Origin: Paguma larvata
Taxonomy: Eukaryota > Chordata > Mammalia > Carnivora > Viverridae
Length of the DNA stretch: 64,000 nt
Reading direction: 5' to 3'
Assembly: GCA_030068075.1 (NCBI GenBank)
Contig: CM057832.1
Coordinates: 73,375,502-73,439,501 of the forward strand
Shown here: piece after piece, positions 45,451 through 56,319 of the stretch
Layout: every line of letters begins with the position of its first letter
Numbering within the stretch: the stretch's first letter is position 1
The notes under the pieces: generated by a model
Databases searched by the model: none
The model's input: the letters and a program-made list of their open reading frames with translations, nothing else
What the model was told of the DNA's origin: nothing
Translations under genes and position numbers: made by a program

Positions 45451-45640
45451 GCGAACTTTATCTGCGTAAAGTCAAGTGGTAAATGTTTTAGGCTTTGCAG
45501 TCCTACAGTGTCTGTTGCAACTACTCGCCGCATCCTTATAGCACAAAAACATCCATAAGCAATATTAATAACTGTGGTTGTATTCCACCAAAACTTTATT
45601 TAGAAAACCTGGGGGTGGGCCAGATTCACCCTACAGATCG
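45451..45640 (+). repeat. hAT-type DNA-transposon relic
   Basis: GTGGTAAATGTTTTAGGCTTTGC, TGTTGCAACTACTCGCCGC and CCACCAAAACTTTATTTAG fit a non-autonomous hAT-Charlie element ending in GGGCCAGATTC. Family name not assigned. Confidence 0.65.
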
Positions 45641-45797
45641 TTTTTCTCCAACCTTTGTCCCAGGGTATAGCTCTCCAGGGACCTCTGATCAAAACCTAGT
45701 TTATTTAAACAATACTCCTTCTCTGCTGAGAGCCCTAAACTTCAATTTTTTTCTTCACTATCCCTGAGAAACTATTGTTAGATCTGTGAATCTTCTT

Positions 45798-46008
45798 TTT
45801 TTTTAATTTTTTAATGTTTATTTTTGAGAGAGGGAGACAGAGTGCAAGCAGGGGAGGGGCAGAGAGAGAGGGAGACACAGAATCCAAAGCAGGCTCCAGG
45901 CTCTGAGCTGTCAGCACAGAGGCCTATGCAGGGCTTGAACCCACGAACTGTGTGATCATGACCTGAGCCGAAGCTGGGTGCTTAACGGACTGAGCCACCC
46001 AGGTGCCC
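45798..46008 (-). repeat. SINEC, antisense
   Basis: Full-length copy ending CCACCCAGGTGCCC. Target duplication TAGATC(T/C)GTGAATCTTCTT at 45779-45797 and 46009-46027. Confidence 0.96.
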
Positions 46009-46548
46009 TAGATCCGTGAATCTTCTTATCTCGTTGGCTACAACTTCTGAATTAGCAAATACCCAGAGAGGACAAGCAACACCAAATGTGGGCTTAACCT
46101 CTTTGTACTTATCTTGTCTCCAGAATCTTCACTTTTAAGCTAGTTACCTGGGTAGCTGTCTGATGCCATCACAGATTTTTGAAATATATTTTATTGTAAT
46201 TTTTTTTGTCTTTTATCTAGCTTTTCTCCTTGTTCTTGGTACAAGTAGTTTCTCAGGGCCAGAAACAGATGAGGGTCTTTTTTGAAATTCAGATCCACCA
46301 TTGCGTCAATGAAGAGTGGAAAAACCCTCTTTATGTTTTGGGTTCTGTGCCAGAAATTGTCAGACCGAAGGATACACTCAGAATCCACTTGGCTGCTGCC
46401 GCCTTTAGATGATAATTTATCTTGAATCTGTCCACTTCTCTGCATGCTGACTGCGTCCTCCTTGGTTCTTCTCTAAAACAGCCTTCTAATTCTCCTGTTA
46501 TGCTTTGTGTGATTCATTCTCTGCTTGGTAGCTGGAGGGCTTCTTCTT

Positions 46549-46740
46549 CTTTTTTTTTTAATGCTTATTTATTTATTTTTGAGAAAGAGAGAGAGAGACA
46601 GAGGGAGACAGAATCCTAAGCAGGCTCCACACTGTCAGTGCCATGCCCAACACGGGGCTCAATCCCACCAACCAGGAAATAATGACCTGAGCTGAAATCA
46701 AGAGTCCGATGCTTAACCAACTGAGCCACCCAGGTGCCCC
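46549..46740 (-). repeat. SINEC, antisense, older subtype
   Basis: Body with CTGAAATCAAGAGTCCGATGC and head CCACCCAGGTGCCCC. Confidence 0.93.
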
Positions 46741-46768
46741 TCACTTTTATGTTTTATAAGAATCCCTC

Positions 46769-46980
46769 CAGGGGGTTCTTGGCAGCTCAGTCGGTTAGCA
46801 TCAGACTCTTGATTTCAGCTCAGGTCATGATTTCACAGGTGGTGGAGTTGAGCCCATGTTGGTCTCTGCCCTGACAGTGTGGAGCCTGCTTGGAATTCTC
46901 TCCCTTCCTCTCTCTCTGCTGCTGTCTTGCTCTCTCTCTTTCTCTTTCAAAATAAATACATAAATATTAAAAAAATAAAA
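46769..46980 (+). repeat. SINEC, sense, diverged
   Basis: Head GGGGGTTCTTGGCAGCTCAG, GACTCTTGATTTCAGCTCAG, CT-rich body and AAATACATAAATATT tail. Confidence 0.9.
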
Positions 46981-47016
46981 CAAATGTGAGCATGTTATCT
47001 CTTGCTACTTAAAACT

Positions 47017-47119
47017 TTTTTTTTTTTTTAAGTGAACTCTAGGTCCCACATGGGGCTTGAACTCATGACTCTGAGATCAAGAGTCACCTGCTCTACTGTC
47101 TGAGCCAGTCAAGTGGCCT
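47017..47119 (-). repeat. short SINEC variant, antisense
   Basis: tRNA-like part only: GGGGCTTGAACTCATGACTC, GAGATCAAGAGTCACCTGC, degraded head. Confidence 0.85.
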
Positions 47120-47672
47120 TCATTGTTAAAATTCTGTAGTGCCTCTAAATTCGTTTAGAATATAAAAGAGAAACTCTAAGATGGCTTGTAGGATCTTCAT
47201 AACCTTGCCCCGTCTACCTCTCTAACCTATTTTTTTCAGCCTTTTTTTTTTTTTTTTTCTAAAACCATGCTATCTAGTTCAGTTCATTGCTTTCCATTCC
47301 TTGAGGTGGCCGCAGCCTCTCCCACCTCAGTGCCTTTGCACATGGTCTACCTGACCATAATCTTCTTACTTTCCCTTCACGTTACGTTATCCTTCAAGTC
47401 TCGGCTAAGGTTAACTCTCACAACAAAGCTTTTTTGACTCCTAAATTCTGGCTTAGGTCCAGAGTACTGTGGATTTCCCCACCGATATTCCTTGTCCTTC
47501 TAATAATGAAATTGTATGTGTTTCCTTATTCGTAGCCCCTAACCTACTCTGAGCTTCAAGGGGCAGGAGTGTCTCTATTTCAGTCTTGAATCATTGCATC
47601 TAGCCCAATGCCCTGCCCATGGCAGGTGCTTCTTTGTTGAATGAATGAATGAATGAACGAATGAATGAATGA
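47119..47672 (+). repeat. L2 3' end, sense, with (GAAT)n tail
   Basis: CCTTGCCCCGTCTACCTCTC, CAGTGCCTTTGCACATGG, CTTCAAGGGGCAGGAGTG, and GCCCATGGCAGGTGCTTC followed by (GAAT)n are the expected order of L2 3' end sequence. Confidence 0.85.
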
Positions 47673-47792
47673 AATGCTTTAAATATCTTCGGCATATTAC
47701 TGTTATTATGATATTTGCATTCATTGATTCTCAACATAACTTTATAAGCTGGGAAAACAGTATTATTTGTGTTTTAAAATGGGCAGGTGGTG

Positions 47793-47909
47793 GGGCACCT
47801 GGCCGACTCAGTGGAACACGTGACTCTTGATCTCAGGGTTGTGAGTTCGAGCCCCATGTTGGGCATAGAGCTTACTTGATTAAAAAAAATAAAAAATAAA
47901 AAAATAAGA
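47793..47909 (+). repeat. short SINEC variant, sense
   Basis: Head GGGGCACCTGGCCGACTCAG, GTTGTGAGTTCGAGCCCC, then straight to an A-rich tail after GGGCATAGAGCTTACTTG; lacks the CT-rich region. Confidence 0.9.
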
Positions 47910-48066
47910 TGGGAAAGTGGTAATAAACAGCCAGATGACTCGCTTGGCATTTTGCAAGATGTTTAACAGTGAGTGTGGCTGTAACCTCCAGGTTGTGTAG
48001 GTTTTAGGATGCATATCAATACTGCATACCAAGGTTTTTCATCGCTCACTATGTCATTTCTCCCTT

Positions 48067-48249
48067 TTTTTTAAAAGTTTATTTATTTTTGAGGGAGAAA
48101 GCAAGAGTGGGAGAGGGCAGACAGGAGGACAGAGGATCTGAAGTGGGCTCCACGCTGAGCCCGATGAGGGACTCGAACTCACGAACCGTGAGATCATATC
48201 CTGAGCCGAAGTCGGACGCTTAATGGACTGAGCCCACCCAGGCGCCCCC
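48067..48249 (-). repeat. SINEC, antisense
   Basis: Diverged body and head CCCACCCAGGCGCCCCC. CATTTCTCC(C)TTTTT flanks both sides. Confidence 0.93.
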
Positions 48250-49196
48250 ATTTCTCCTTTTTCATTCTTACCTTTATCTTTCATTTTTTCCCTCCCCCTA
48301 CGATTATCATAAAGGATACCCCCAAAGCCAGAGAGATGGTGACACCTTGATTAATCAACAGGTGTGGAGACTTGTAGAGAGTTTAATCGTTCATCATTAA
48401 GCAAAACTTTTCTTTCCCCCATGGCTCCATGTGAGCCCAGGATCAGGATGCAGCGGAAGGGGATGTGACAAGTGGCAAATCCTCCTTTTCGTGGTGCGAT
48501 TGTGCGTAGGAAATTCCAGGAGTTTGTCGGAGGTTGGTCATTCCTATTGGCAAATTACTTTGTAATTGAAGCCTTTAATTGACACCTGGCTTCTGAATCC
48601 TTGTAAACGGATAATAGTAACTTCAAAGCAGCACGTGGCTCCTGGGACATTGAGAATGGGCTCCAGGTTCACCATGTTGTCAGATTCCTTTGCTGCAGAC
48701 AGGGAGACTACTCAATCTTTGAGCTGTTAGAAGGAAGAGGTTCGTATGTGAACCCTGTAATGTGATGAGTGGGAGCAGTCTTCTCTGTGGTCTCGTAAAG
48801 GGAATATTGAAGGGAAATACCAAATAATATTAATATGTTTAAATAGTTTGCCGTTAAATTCCATTCTGAAAGTATAAAAGCAACATAGATCATTTGTGTA
48901 GGTGTGTGTGGGAAAAGCTATCCATTTTGTTCCTTTACCCATAAACTCTGTCCCACAAAGTGAGCTATAGACAGTTATGTTGCAGAAATTAATACCTGTG
49001 AACAAGAGATGGGCAGACAGTATCTGAAAGGTTTACTGAAACCTGCCTCTTAAAAGCTACTCCATGAAGGCCTCTGGTCCAGGCAGGAAACTGAAAGTCG
49101 AAGTATGGACAGACAGGCCAAAAAACATTGATTTTTCCTGTCTCCCACTGGGGCTTGGCTGGAAAGTTTAAGGGCATTTTCATTCATGTCTTTTAG
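48250..49196. other. repeat-free sequence before exon 5
   Basis: No transposon recognised. Holds a perfect 12-bp palindrome TTGATTAATCAA at 48347-48358 beside CAGGTGTGG, a homeodomain-type plus E-box arrangement. Confidence 0.4.
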
Positions 49197-49349
49197 GAAG
49201 CATCCTTTTCAAGTGGATGACCATGGAGTCCGAGAAGATCTCAGAGAAGCAGGAAGAAATTCTCTCCATCCTGGAAGAAAAATTTCCCAGCTTGCCTCCA
49301 AGAGAGGACATTATCAACGTCCTGCAGGGGACGCAATTCAGCGCTCAGG
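49197..49349 (+). CDS. PRUNE2: PRUNE2 coding exon 5
   Basis: The exon is 153 nt: GA completes the Gly codon, then 50 codons, then a G that starts the next Gly codon. The acceptor ends ATGTCTTTTAG and the donor is CAGG|GTGAGT, close to consensus. The peptide starts SILFKWMTMESEKISEKQEE and ends FPSLPPREDIINVLQGTQFSAQ. At the place where PRUNE1 has a metal-binding Asp (…ILDCVNMD…), this sequence has Lys (…LFKWMTME…), a second loss of a catalytic position. The exon is a multiple of three and phase-compatible, so exon 4 could splice to exon 6 in frame without it. It follows the 17.6-kb intron 4. Confidence 0.97.
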
Positions 49350-49808
49350 GTGAGTGACCCTGTCCCCCGACTCCGTCGCAGCCGCTGAGTCGGGATGGCT
49401 GCTGGGATGGCGTGTTGCCAGGGCCCAGAAAGTGAATCCGAGCGTGCCTTCATTTTCCTCCCCAGTGTCCGTGCCTGTGGAACATTCTCAGGCACACGAT
49501 GTTGGCTCACCTGGAAGCAGGCAGCCTGTACTGCAGCCTCACCTCTGGGGCCTTCGTGTCTGGATGGATGGTTAATTCACGCGTCTAATGCACACCCCAG
49601 ATGCCTCATTACATGAAATCCCCGAGCCGAGAAGGTTCTATTCTGAGAGACGTGGCAGGAGCAGTGTCAAGCACGTTGGGATTTCATAAATCAATTAACT
49701 TTAGGAAAAAAAAAAAGGAAAGAGAGAAGATAGCTAAGCAGATAAAATTATTCTCGAAACTGAAACTTTATCAAGACAGTGGATTTCCTGGCTCAGCCGT
49801 GTTATAAT

Positions 49809-49848
49809 CATTATATAAATAATGAATTCATTATATAAATAATGAATT
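49809..49848. repeat. 20-bp tandem duplication
   Basis: CATTATATAAATAATGAATT occurs twice in perfect tandem. The unit is itself partly self-complementary (ATTCATTAT / ATAATGAAT). Confidence 0.95.
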
Positions 49849-49869
49849 CCTGGATGCCTAACACACTCA

Positions 49870-50045
49870 AAGTTTTGCTGGTATAACTTTACTTGGATTA
49901 TCTTACTGAGTCTTCATGACGATCCTGACAGTCAGGTGCTGTTATTATCCCCAGTTTCCAGACATGAGCACTGAGGCACAGAAGGCGGCTTTGCTTTCTT
50001 GCTGTCACACATGCAGCTGGCAAGTGGCCAGGCCAGACCCAGACA
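49870..50045 (-). repeat. MIR, antisense
   Basis: TTATTATCCCCAGTTTCCAG, GAGCACTGAGGCACAGAAGG, TGTCACACATGCAGCTGGC and AAGTGGCCAGGCC follow the MIR core in reverse. Clear copy. Confidence 0.8.
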
Positions 50046-50700
50046 AAGCTTTCTCCCTCTCCCTCAGTTTGGAATCCCCCGAGGACAGAACCTGAGGCCA
50101 AGCAGTTTATTTTGGAGATGAACCCAAGACGCACTGAGAGGGGCTGGAGTGGTTCATCGAGCACGTTACCTCTGTGGGGAAGCCATAACGTCATCCCGCG
50201 GGGGAGCCCGGGGAAAGAGTGTGCAATTGCACCTCAGCGTTATCCCACGTGAGGGGCACAGTGCTGTTAGAACTTGCTCATCCAAGCCCCAGGAGCTGGT
50301 TGTTAAGATTCAGGAGTTCTGTGAATTGGGTTATGTTGGGTTGGCAGCCGGAACTCAGCCATGGTGGGAGCATTGCCACCACAGGGATGAACAAACACTA
50401 CAAACGGTGCTTCGTTGTTGGTTGTTAAATATTCACCAGCATACCACCGGACTGTTGAGGGCTGCCGAGTCCCGGAGGCTGTGAATTCGGCCCCGAGCAG
50501 GCTCTAGGGGCCAGAAAATGTCCTTAGGGAGAGATGCAAGGGCCGGTGGCCGGGCGTCATGCCTGGGCACACCGCGATGGAAGGTGTGAGGACGCGTGGG
50601 TGGGCGCATCTGCTACAAATGTACACGTGTGCACAAACATGTAGGTGTGACTGCGCGAGGGGGTGCGTTTTGTCATTCGCTTTCAAAACTAGGCCAAGAT
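50046..50700. other. unique sequence in intron 5
   Basis: No repeat recognised; moderately CpG-containing. Open frames here (50149-50484) lack domains. Confidence 0.45.
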
Positions 50701-50909
50701 TTTTTTTTTTTTAATTTATTTTTGAGAGACATAGAGACAGAGTGTGAGCAGAGGAAGGGCAGAGAGAGAGGGAGACACAGAATCGGAAGCAGGCTCCAGG
50801 CTCTGAGCCATCAGCACAGAGCCCGATGCGGGGCTTGAACTCACAGACTGTGAGATCATGACCTGAGCCGAAGTCGGCCGCCCAACCAACTGAGCCACCC
50901 AGGCGCCCC
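50701..50909 (-). repeat. SINEC, antisense
   Basis: Full-length copy ending CCACCCAGGCGCCCC; TAGGCCAAGATTTT flanks both sides. Confidence 0.95.
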
Positions 50910-51365
50910 TAGGCCAAGATTTTAATGTCACGATATATTCTATAAATCATTTCATGCCACAGTGTGATGGATTGTGGCCCTTTAGTCTTCAAGTCAGAGA
51001 AAACTATTTTGCGCCCGTCTGTTGCCCCACACTGCTGTGACTGATGGGGAGTTCTAAGCTGGGAGGGCGGATAGTCAACTCTGGTGTCTTAACATGCATC
51101 TGGAAGCATCCATGTGCTCCATTGGGCTTTACGATGGGTCTTCTCCCCAAGAGGTTAGCCCTAATCGGATATAATGACCTAGAGTGGGAGTTAAATGTCA
51201 AGTCACACCCTTTCCTGTTATTCAGGGATGGATTTATTGAAACACATGGGTCAGCTGACTAAAACTATACGCTTCTGGATACTTTAGCAATTCCAGATTA
51301 TTCTTCCAGTAGCTCCAATTACCAAAGCCTATTGCAAGGGTGACCCACTCAATCATGATATTTTT

Positions 51366-51582
51366 TTAAACATTTTTTTAACGTTTATTTATTTTTGAGA
51401 GACACAGAGACAGAGCGTGAGCAGGGGAAGGGCAGAGAGAGAGGGAGATACAGAATCTGAAGCAGGCTCCAGGCTCTGAGCCGTCAGCACAGAGCCCGAC
51501 GCGGGGCTCGAACTCACAGACCGTGAGATCATGACCTGAGCCGAAGTCGGCCGCTTCACCGACTGAGCCACCCAGGCGCCCC
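51366..51582 (-). repeat. SINEC, antisense
   Basis: Full-length, well preserved. CAATCATGATATTTT occurs on both sides (51349 and 51583). Confidence 0.96.
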
Positions 51583-51628
51583 CAATCATGATATTTTATG
51601 GGTCACATTTATAAAGTGCATCTTGAAT

Positions 51629-51823
51629 ATTTTTAACATTTATTTTTGAGAGAGAGAGACAGAGTGTGAGCAGGGGAGGGGGAGAGAGAGATTGGACACA
51701 GAATCCAAAGAAGGCTCTGAGCTGCCAGCACAGAGCCTGATGGCGGGGCTCGAACTCATGAAACATGAGATCATGATCTGAGCCGAAGTTGGATGCTTGA
51801 CCGACTGAGCCACCCAGGCGCCC
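51629..51823 (-). repeat. SINEC, antisense
   Basis: Body with GAGATCATGATCTGAGCCG and head CCACCCAGGCGCCCC. AAAGTGCAT duplication on both sides. Confidence 0.94.
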
Positions 51824-52301
51824 CTAAAAAGTGCATTCGGAGTAAAATTACAATAGAAAATATGGAGGCTCAACTAAATCCATCCTGAAAGCAAATTTCG
51901 ATCTTGCGATGTATTCCTTAGCTAGTTTGCATGATTATGCCAGGTTTTCCTCATTTGCCCTCTTCTCCCCATTCCATCCTGTGCCCTGGTCTGCTGTGGG
52001 CCTCTAGAGGCTGGCCTCTGAGTGTTTAATCCTCTGGCTTCCGGCTGGGTTTCGTTAGTGAAAAGAGTTAGTAACACATGGGGCGTGAGAGTCCAAGAAA
52101 GGAGAATAAAGAGGCTGTACTATCTCTCCCTTGCTTCCTTACTGATTTGATATTGAGTTTCTGGCGGACCTTGTACTTTCAGGTCTGTTTCTTCCCTTGT
52201 CCCTTTGCCATGTCTGGATGCCTTCGCCATCTTTTATTCATTTTTTTAGCCCCACCCCCATTTTTGTATGTGTCCTGCCATTAAAAAATCTTTCCTGCGC
52301 A

Positions 52302-52305
<4 letters not shown>

Positions 52306-52351
<46 letters not shown>
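52306..52351. repeat. (TG)23 microsatellite
   Basis: 46-bp pure TG tract, UG in PRUNE2 sense RNA, 218 bp before exon 6. Confidence 0.98.
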
Positions 52352-52352
<1 letters not shown>

Positions 52353-52569
52353 TGAAGGGTGAATTCTATTTCTTGCTAAGAACCTAACTGGTACAAATAT
52401 TGTCTCTAATGTGATTTTTGCTTTAATGTGTGTGTTTATTATGGGTAAAAGAGATCTTAGTGAGGGAACATGTTGAAAATAACAGGGTGAATTCTTTACA
52501 TAGTCCCTTAATACTACCCAAGAAAGTTCCCCAAGTGTAACATAATGTTTCCCCTCCCCCCACCTGTAG

Positions 52570-52664
52570 GTTTAAGTATTGAACAGACAATGCTGAAGGA
52601 TATAAAGGAACTGTCAGATGGAGAAATAAAAGTGGCCATTAGTACCGTGAACATGACCCTCGAG
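52570..52664 (+). CDS. PRUNE2: PRUNE2 coding exon 6
   Basis: The exon is 95 nt: GT completes a Gly codon, then 31 codons ending exactly at a codon boundary. The acceptor is a C/T-rich tract (TTTCCCCTCCCCCCACCTGTAG) and the donor is GAG|GTAAGG. The peptide starts LSIEQTMLKDIKELSDGEIK and ends VAISTVNMTLE, in the C-terminal lobe of the PRUNE-type fold (PRUNE1 has a matching …KVAISAIYMDLE). A (TG)23 tract lies 218 bp before the acceptor. The next exon, expected to begin NCLFHSN by comparison with human, is not seen before 64000. Confidence 0.97.
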
Positions 52665-54742
52665 GTAAGGGTGGGAATGATTTTGGGGGGCGGGGGGCAA
52701 TGACTGGTTTTACAAAATGTTATTCTACAGCATAAGTCAGCGTGGGTCTTTTGCTCTGAATGCTTCTTCATGAAATATTTGACTGGGAATGCAGGTTGTC
52801 ATTTTGGATGGAAACACTGTGCTAAGTTAATGAAAAATGCCAAACATGGATTCCGCCAAACATGGATTCCCAAGATGAGTGCTCTTTCATTCATCTGAGT
52901 CCAACAAAATGTAACAACGGATACTCAAGTTTGTACCTGTGCGTCTGTATAGTTGGTTTAATAGCAGAGAATATATGTGTGATCAGATTCACTTCCATTT
53001 GTTCTGTGCACCTCCCCACATTGTCCATCGAAATTTTATAAGAAAACGAGTTGTCCTTTGGGCCTTGTAAGCTATTTGGATGCATGTCATTTTTGGTAAT
53101 CAATGGTGACAGCTCAAGTATTCATAAGACTCTCCTTCCAATCTGTTAAATGAGTGACTCAGAGTGAATATTACTCTTGTCTTTGTGCGTTTCCTTGGTA
53201 AATTATCTTTTGTTGACTGTGGGGGTTTTCAAGGACTTGTATATTAATCTTAATTAACCTAACTAATGGGGATGATATTTTATAGAAGCACATTGTGCCA
53301 CGCAGAAGTCTGCGTATTTCTTTACTGTTATATTGCCTTGATTGCGGCACTGAGCTCTCAAGTTTATGGAGATACAGGTTGCCGTATAGCAATTCATCTT
53401 TTGGTGTTTAGAATTGTGTGCTTTCCTTTTTCTTTTTCCTCACGGTGTTGATGATAATATCAACGTGTGTATTTCCAGCGAAGAGCAGGCATGCGTGAGG
53501 TATCCATACCTCAGAAAACCCAAGAGCAGACCAGGTGCTTTTTTCTGTAGTTTCTCTGGAAAGCTTATTCCCAGTCGATCGACATCATAATTCAGCTCAT
53601 AGAACCATGTGAGTACCGGGAGGCAGACTGTCGTCACTGGAGATAATCACATTTGGTGGTTATATAGGGCCTCATGGATTCTAGAGCGTTCTCCTTGTAT
53701 GTGGTTGGTAGATTGACTCCACTGTTTCTGTGGACTTTCGAATTGATAAAGGCTCCATATAATTAGACGTGGATGTGACTCAATACAAGAAATCCATGCA
53801 ATTTGGGATGTAGTGACGAGATAATCACCGTCAATTAGAAATCTGTTTCGCGGATAGAAATCCGAGGGAAACATGGATCTTGCAAGGGTCAGTAGCTCAG
53901 AGAATCATTTCTCCTAGTTCAAGCCTTAGGGTTTTCTTTCTCCTCCCCCCTCTCCTGTCTCCCTTCATTTAATGGCATCTTATTAGGTTTTAAATGCCTT
54001 GTTTGGAATTCCTTTCTAAATTAACATAGAGCCTCTTGTAATTGCTTAGGGAACTGTCTGTAGTTAGCAAATTATTTTAAGGCTATTATTATTATCGACT
54101 TACCGTGGTTTTCATGTACCTTTATCTAGATTATAGAGGTGTATAAATGGCTTCGTCAGATATGTTAAACTGTAAACGTTTGTCAAGCTGAATAAGTGAT
54201 AAAATGATCATCTTCATCTTTCCAGTAATTTACATAGAGGTCCAGTAATTAATCAGGCAGTTAAGTACATCTCCGGAAGCACTATCTGATCTTCTGGGAG
54301 GAGGAAGAAGGAAATTTGTACACGTAAAGAAGGGTACACAGATTAAACTCGAATCAGCCGAATGAGAGCTTTTCACTTGTGCAGAATGGGGATAGGAATG
54401 ATGACTGAGTAGTGGAAAAGCTTCTCCTTAGTAGCTTCCTATGATTTCTTGGAAAGAGAAGATGCACGCTATTTATTCGGTCTGTCCATTGGAAAAATCC
54501 CCTAGTTAAGGGCAGAGTTTAGTTTTCTCCACAGAGCATCCCGGGATGTGGTGTTTTCTGATCCCTACTCGCATTTAATTATATTTCAGCCTCCCTTTTC
54601 CATACCCCTGGACCTCACTTTTGAAAATAATGATGGTGTCCCAACCATCTTATTCTGTGTGTTTTGGAACAGCTGTCGAAATGCCCTTTAAATCTAGCTA
54701 GGTACTCAAAGAAATATTTTTAGTTCCCGTGAGTTTCTTTTT
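52665..54742. other. repeat-free start of intron 6
   Basis: No transposon recognised over 2 kb. 53900-54300 is AT-rich with TAATTA/TTAATCA motifs and may be conserved non-coding DNA. A 16-bp tandem duplication lies at 52839-52870. Confidence 0.4.
52839..52870. repeat. 16-bp tandem duplication
   Basis: GCCAAACATGGATTCC occurs twice in perfect tandem (52839-52854, 52855-52870). Confidence 0.97.
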
Positions 54743-54771
54743 TAAAATCTTTTTAAAGTTTATTTATTTAT

Positions 54772-54808
<37 letters not shown>

Positions 54809-54972
54809 ATGAGCAGAGGCAGGGAAGAAAGAGAGGAGAGAGAATCCCAAGTAGGTTCCAAGCCATCAGCAGAGAGCCCAGCATGGGTCTCAAACTCACA
54901 AACCGTAAGATCATGACCTGAACTGAAATCGAGAGTGGGTTGCCCAACCAACTGAGCCACCTAGGCGCCCCC
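54743..54972 (-). repeat. SINEC, antisense, with (GA)n
   Basis: (GA)16 tract, body, head CCACCTAGGCGCCCC. GTTCC(C/T)(G/A)TGAGTTTCT flanks both sides. Confidence 0.94.
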
Positions 54973-56085
54973 GTTCCTATGAGTTTCTAAGTCTCATAGT
55001 TTCAAAATTTCCTAGTCTCATAGAGACTTCACAGTATTCAAGACCTAGCTACTTCGTGATGACTTTTATAAAGTCTCCATTGTTTATAACCATTCTCTGA
55101 AGCTCTTGCAAAATGTAGTCTGAAGGACCAACTTAGGACTGAAATAGTTATCGTGTCTTCTATTAATCTTGAGCTTGTTTCATTTATTTATTTAATCACA
55201 GTTAGACAATATTTTAAGTTAATTGAGGTAAATTAGGTTTAGGAGGTAAAACCATCGCTTTGACAGATGGGTTAACTCTGGCCTTCTATGTTGTAAAGGA
55301 GAAAGCTACTAAGCCTTTTCTTTCTCATTTTCATGGTAGTACATAGTCACAAATCAGAGTCATAATCTAATCAGAGTCGTAGACGTTATCGATAGATCTA
55401 CCACAGAAGGCAGATAATTGTAATGTTACAGAGTTTCGGTGCTTTGCTCTATATGAGGTCAGAATGAGTGTGACTTTGAGGAACAATGGATAAAAAGTGG
55501 CCTTGCCAGAAGCATGGCCAGAGGGGTAGCCCTTCTTATAGAGAGGACTTGGAGACTAGGACCAGACAGTGGAGAAGACACTGCTGTCCCTTTCGCATGA
55601 CCTCCAGGTTGTTCTGAGTCCAAATATAGCACACATCTTGTGGGGCATACACGCTACTTACTGGGAGTTCATTCACTGTTGATCATTGCCCCTGATCCTT
55701 TGTGCCCTTTTCATTGCTTGCCAGTTTGATTATCAGAAGAGAAATACAAGTGGTTTTGATTCTGTTCCCACCTCTCATGTTTTTTCTATTGAAGTATTGT
55801 TGACTCACAAGATTACGTTAGCTTCAGGTATCTGCAGCATAGTGATTGGACAAGTCCATACGTTAGGCATTGCTTGCCAAAAGTGTAGCTTCCAGTTTGG
55901 CATTTTAGCGGCGAAACAAGTAGAGAGAAATAAAAGTTGCCAAAAACAAAATCCATATTAAAAACTAGAAAGTATAAAAATTAAAAACAATAAAGCCTTA
56001 ATCGGAAAAAAAAAAAAAAAAAGAAAGCATCTGTGGATATCAAAGCATATGTTTCACTGGAACAAACTTTGCCTGTGTTCTTTAT
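54973..56085. other. unique sequence with one L1-like piece
   Basis: Nothing recognised except an L1 UTR-like segment at about 55780-55880 (CTATTGAAGTATTGTTGAC, AGCTTCAGGTATCTGCAGC). Confidence 0.45.
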
Positions 56086-56301
56086 TATTACTATTATTAA
56101 TGTTTATTTTTGAGAGAGAGAGCGAGAGCGGGGGAAGGGCAGAAAGACTGGTGGATGGAGGATCCAAAGTGGGCTCTGTGCTGACAGCAGCAAGCCCGAA
56201 TCAGGGCTCAACGCGGGGCTCGAACTCACAGACTGTGAGATCATGACCTGAGCTGAAATCAAGAGTCAGACGCTTCACCGACTGAGCCACCCGGCATCCC
56301 T
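56086..56301 (-). repeat. SINEC, antisense
   Basis: Diverged body with a small internal duplication (GGGCTCAACGCGGGGCTCGAAC). Head CCACCCGGCATCCC. Confidence 0.92.
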
Positions 56302-56319
56302 CTGCCTTTATTTTCACAT

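Larger units (their letters stand above)
31605..49196 (+). other. PRUNE2: PRUNE2 intron 4 (17592 bp)
   Basis: The largest complete intron in the window, bounded by GTGAGC and TTTTAG. The left third is SINEs plus unique sequence. L1 and L2 relics follow at 34600-36700, then a mostly repeat-free block at 36700-39840, a long antisense L1 with nested SINEs, an hAT relic, an L2 tail and a repeat-free final 950 bp before exon 5. Confidence 0.95.
49350..52569 (+). other. PRUNE2: PRUNE2 intron 5 (3220 bp)
   Basis: Bounded by GTGAGT and CTGTAG. It contains a 20-bp tandem duplication, an antisense MIR, three antisense SINEs (50701, 51366, 51629) and a (TG)23 microsatellite near the 3' end. Confidence 0.95.
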
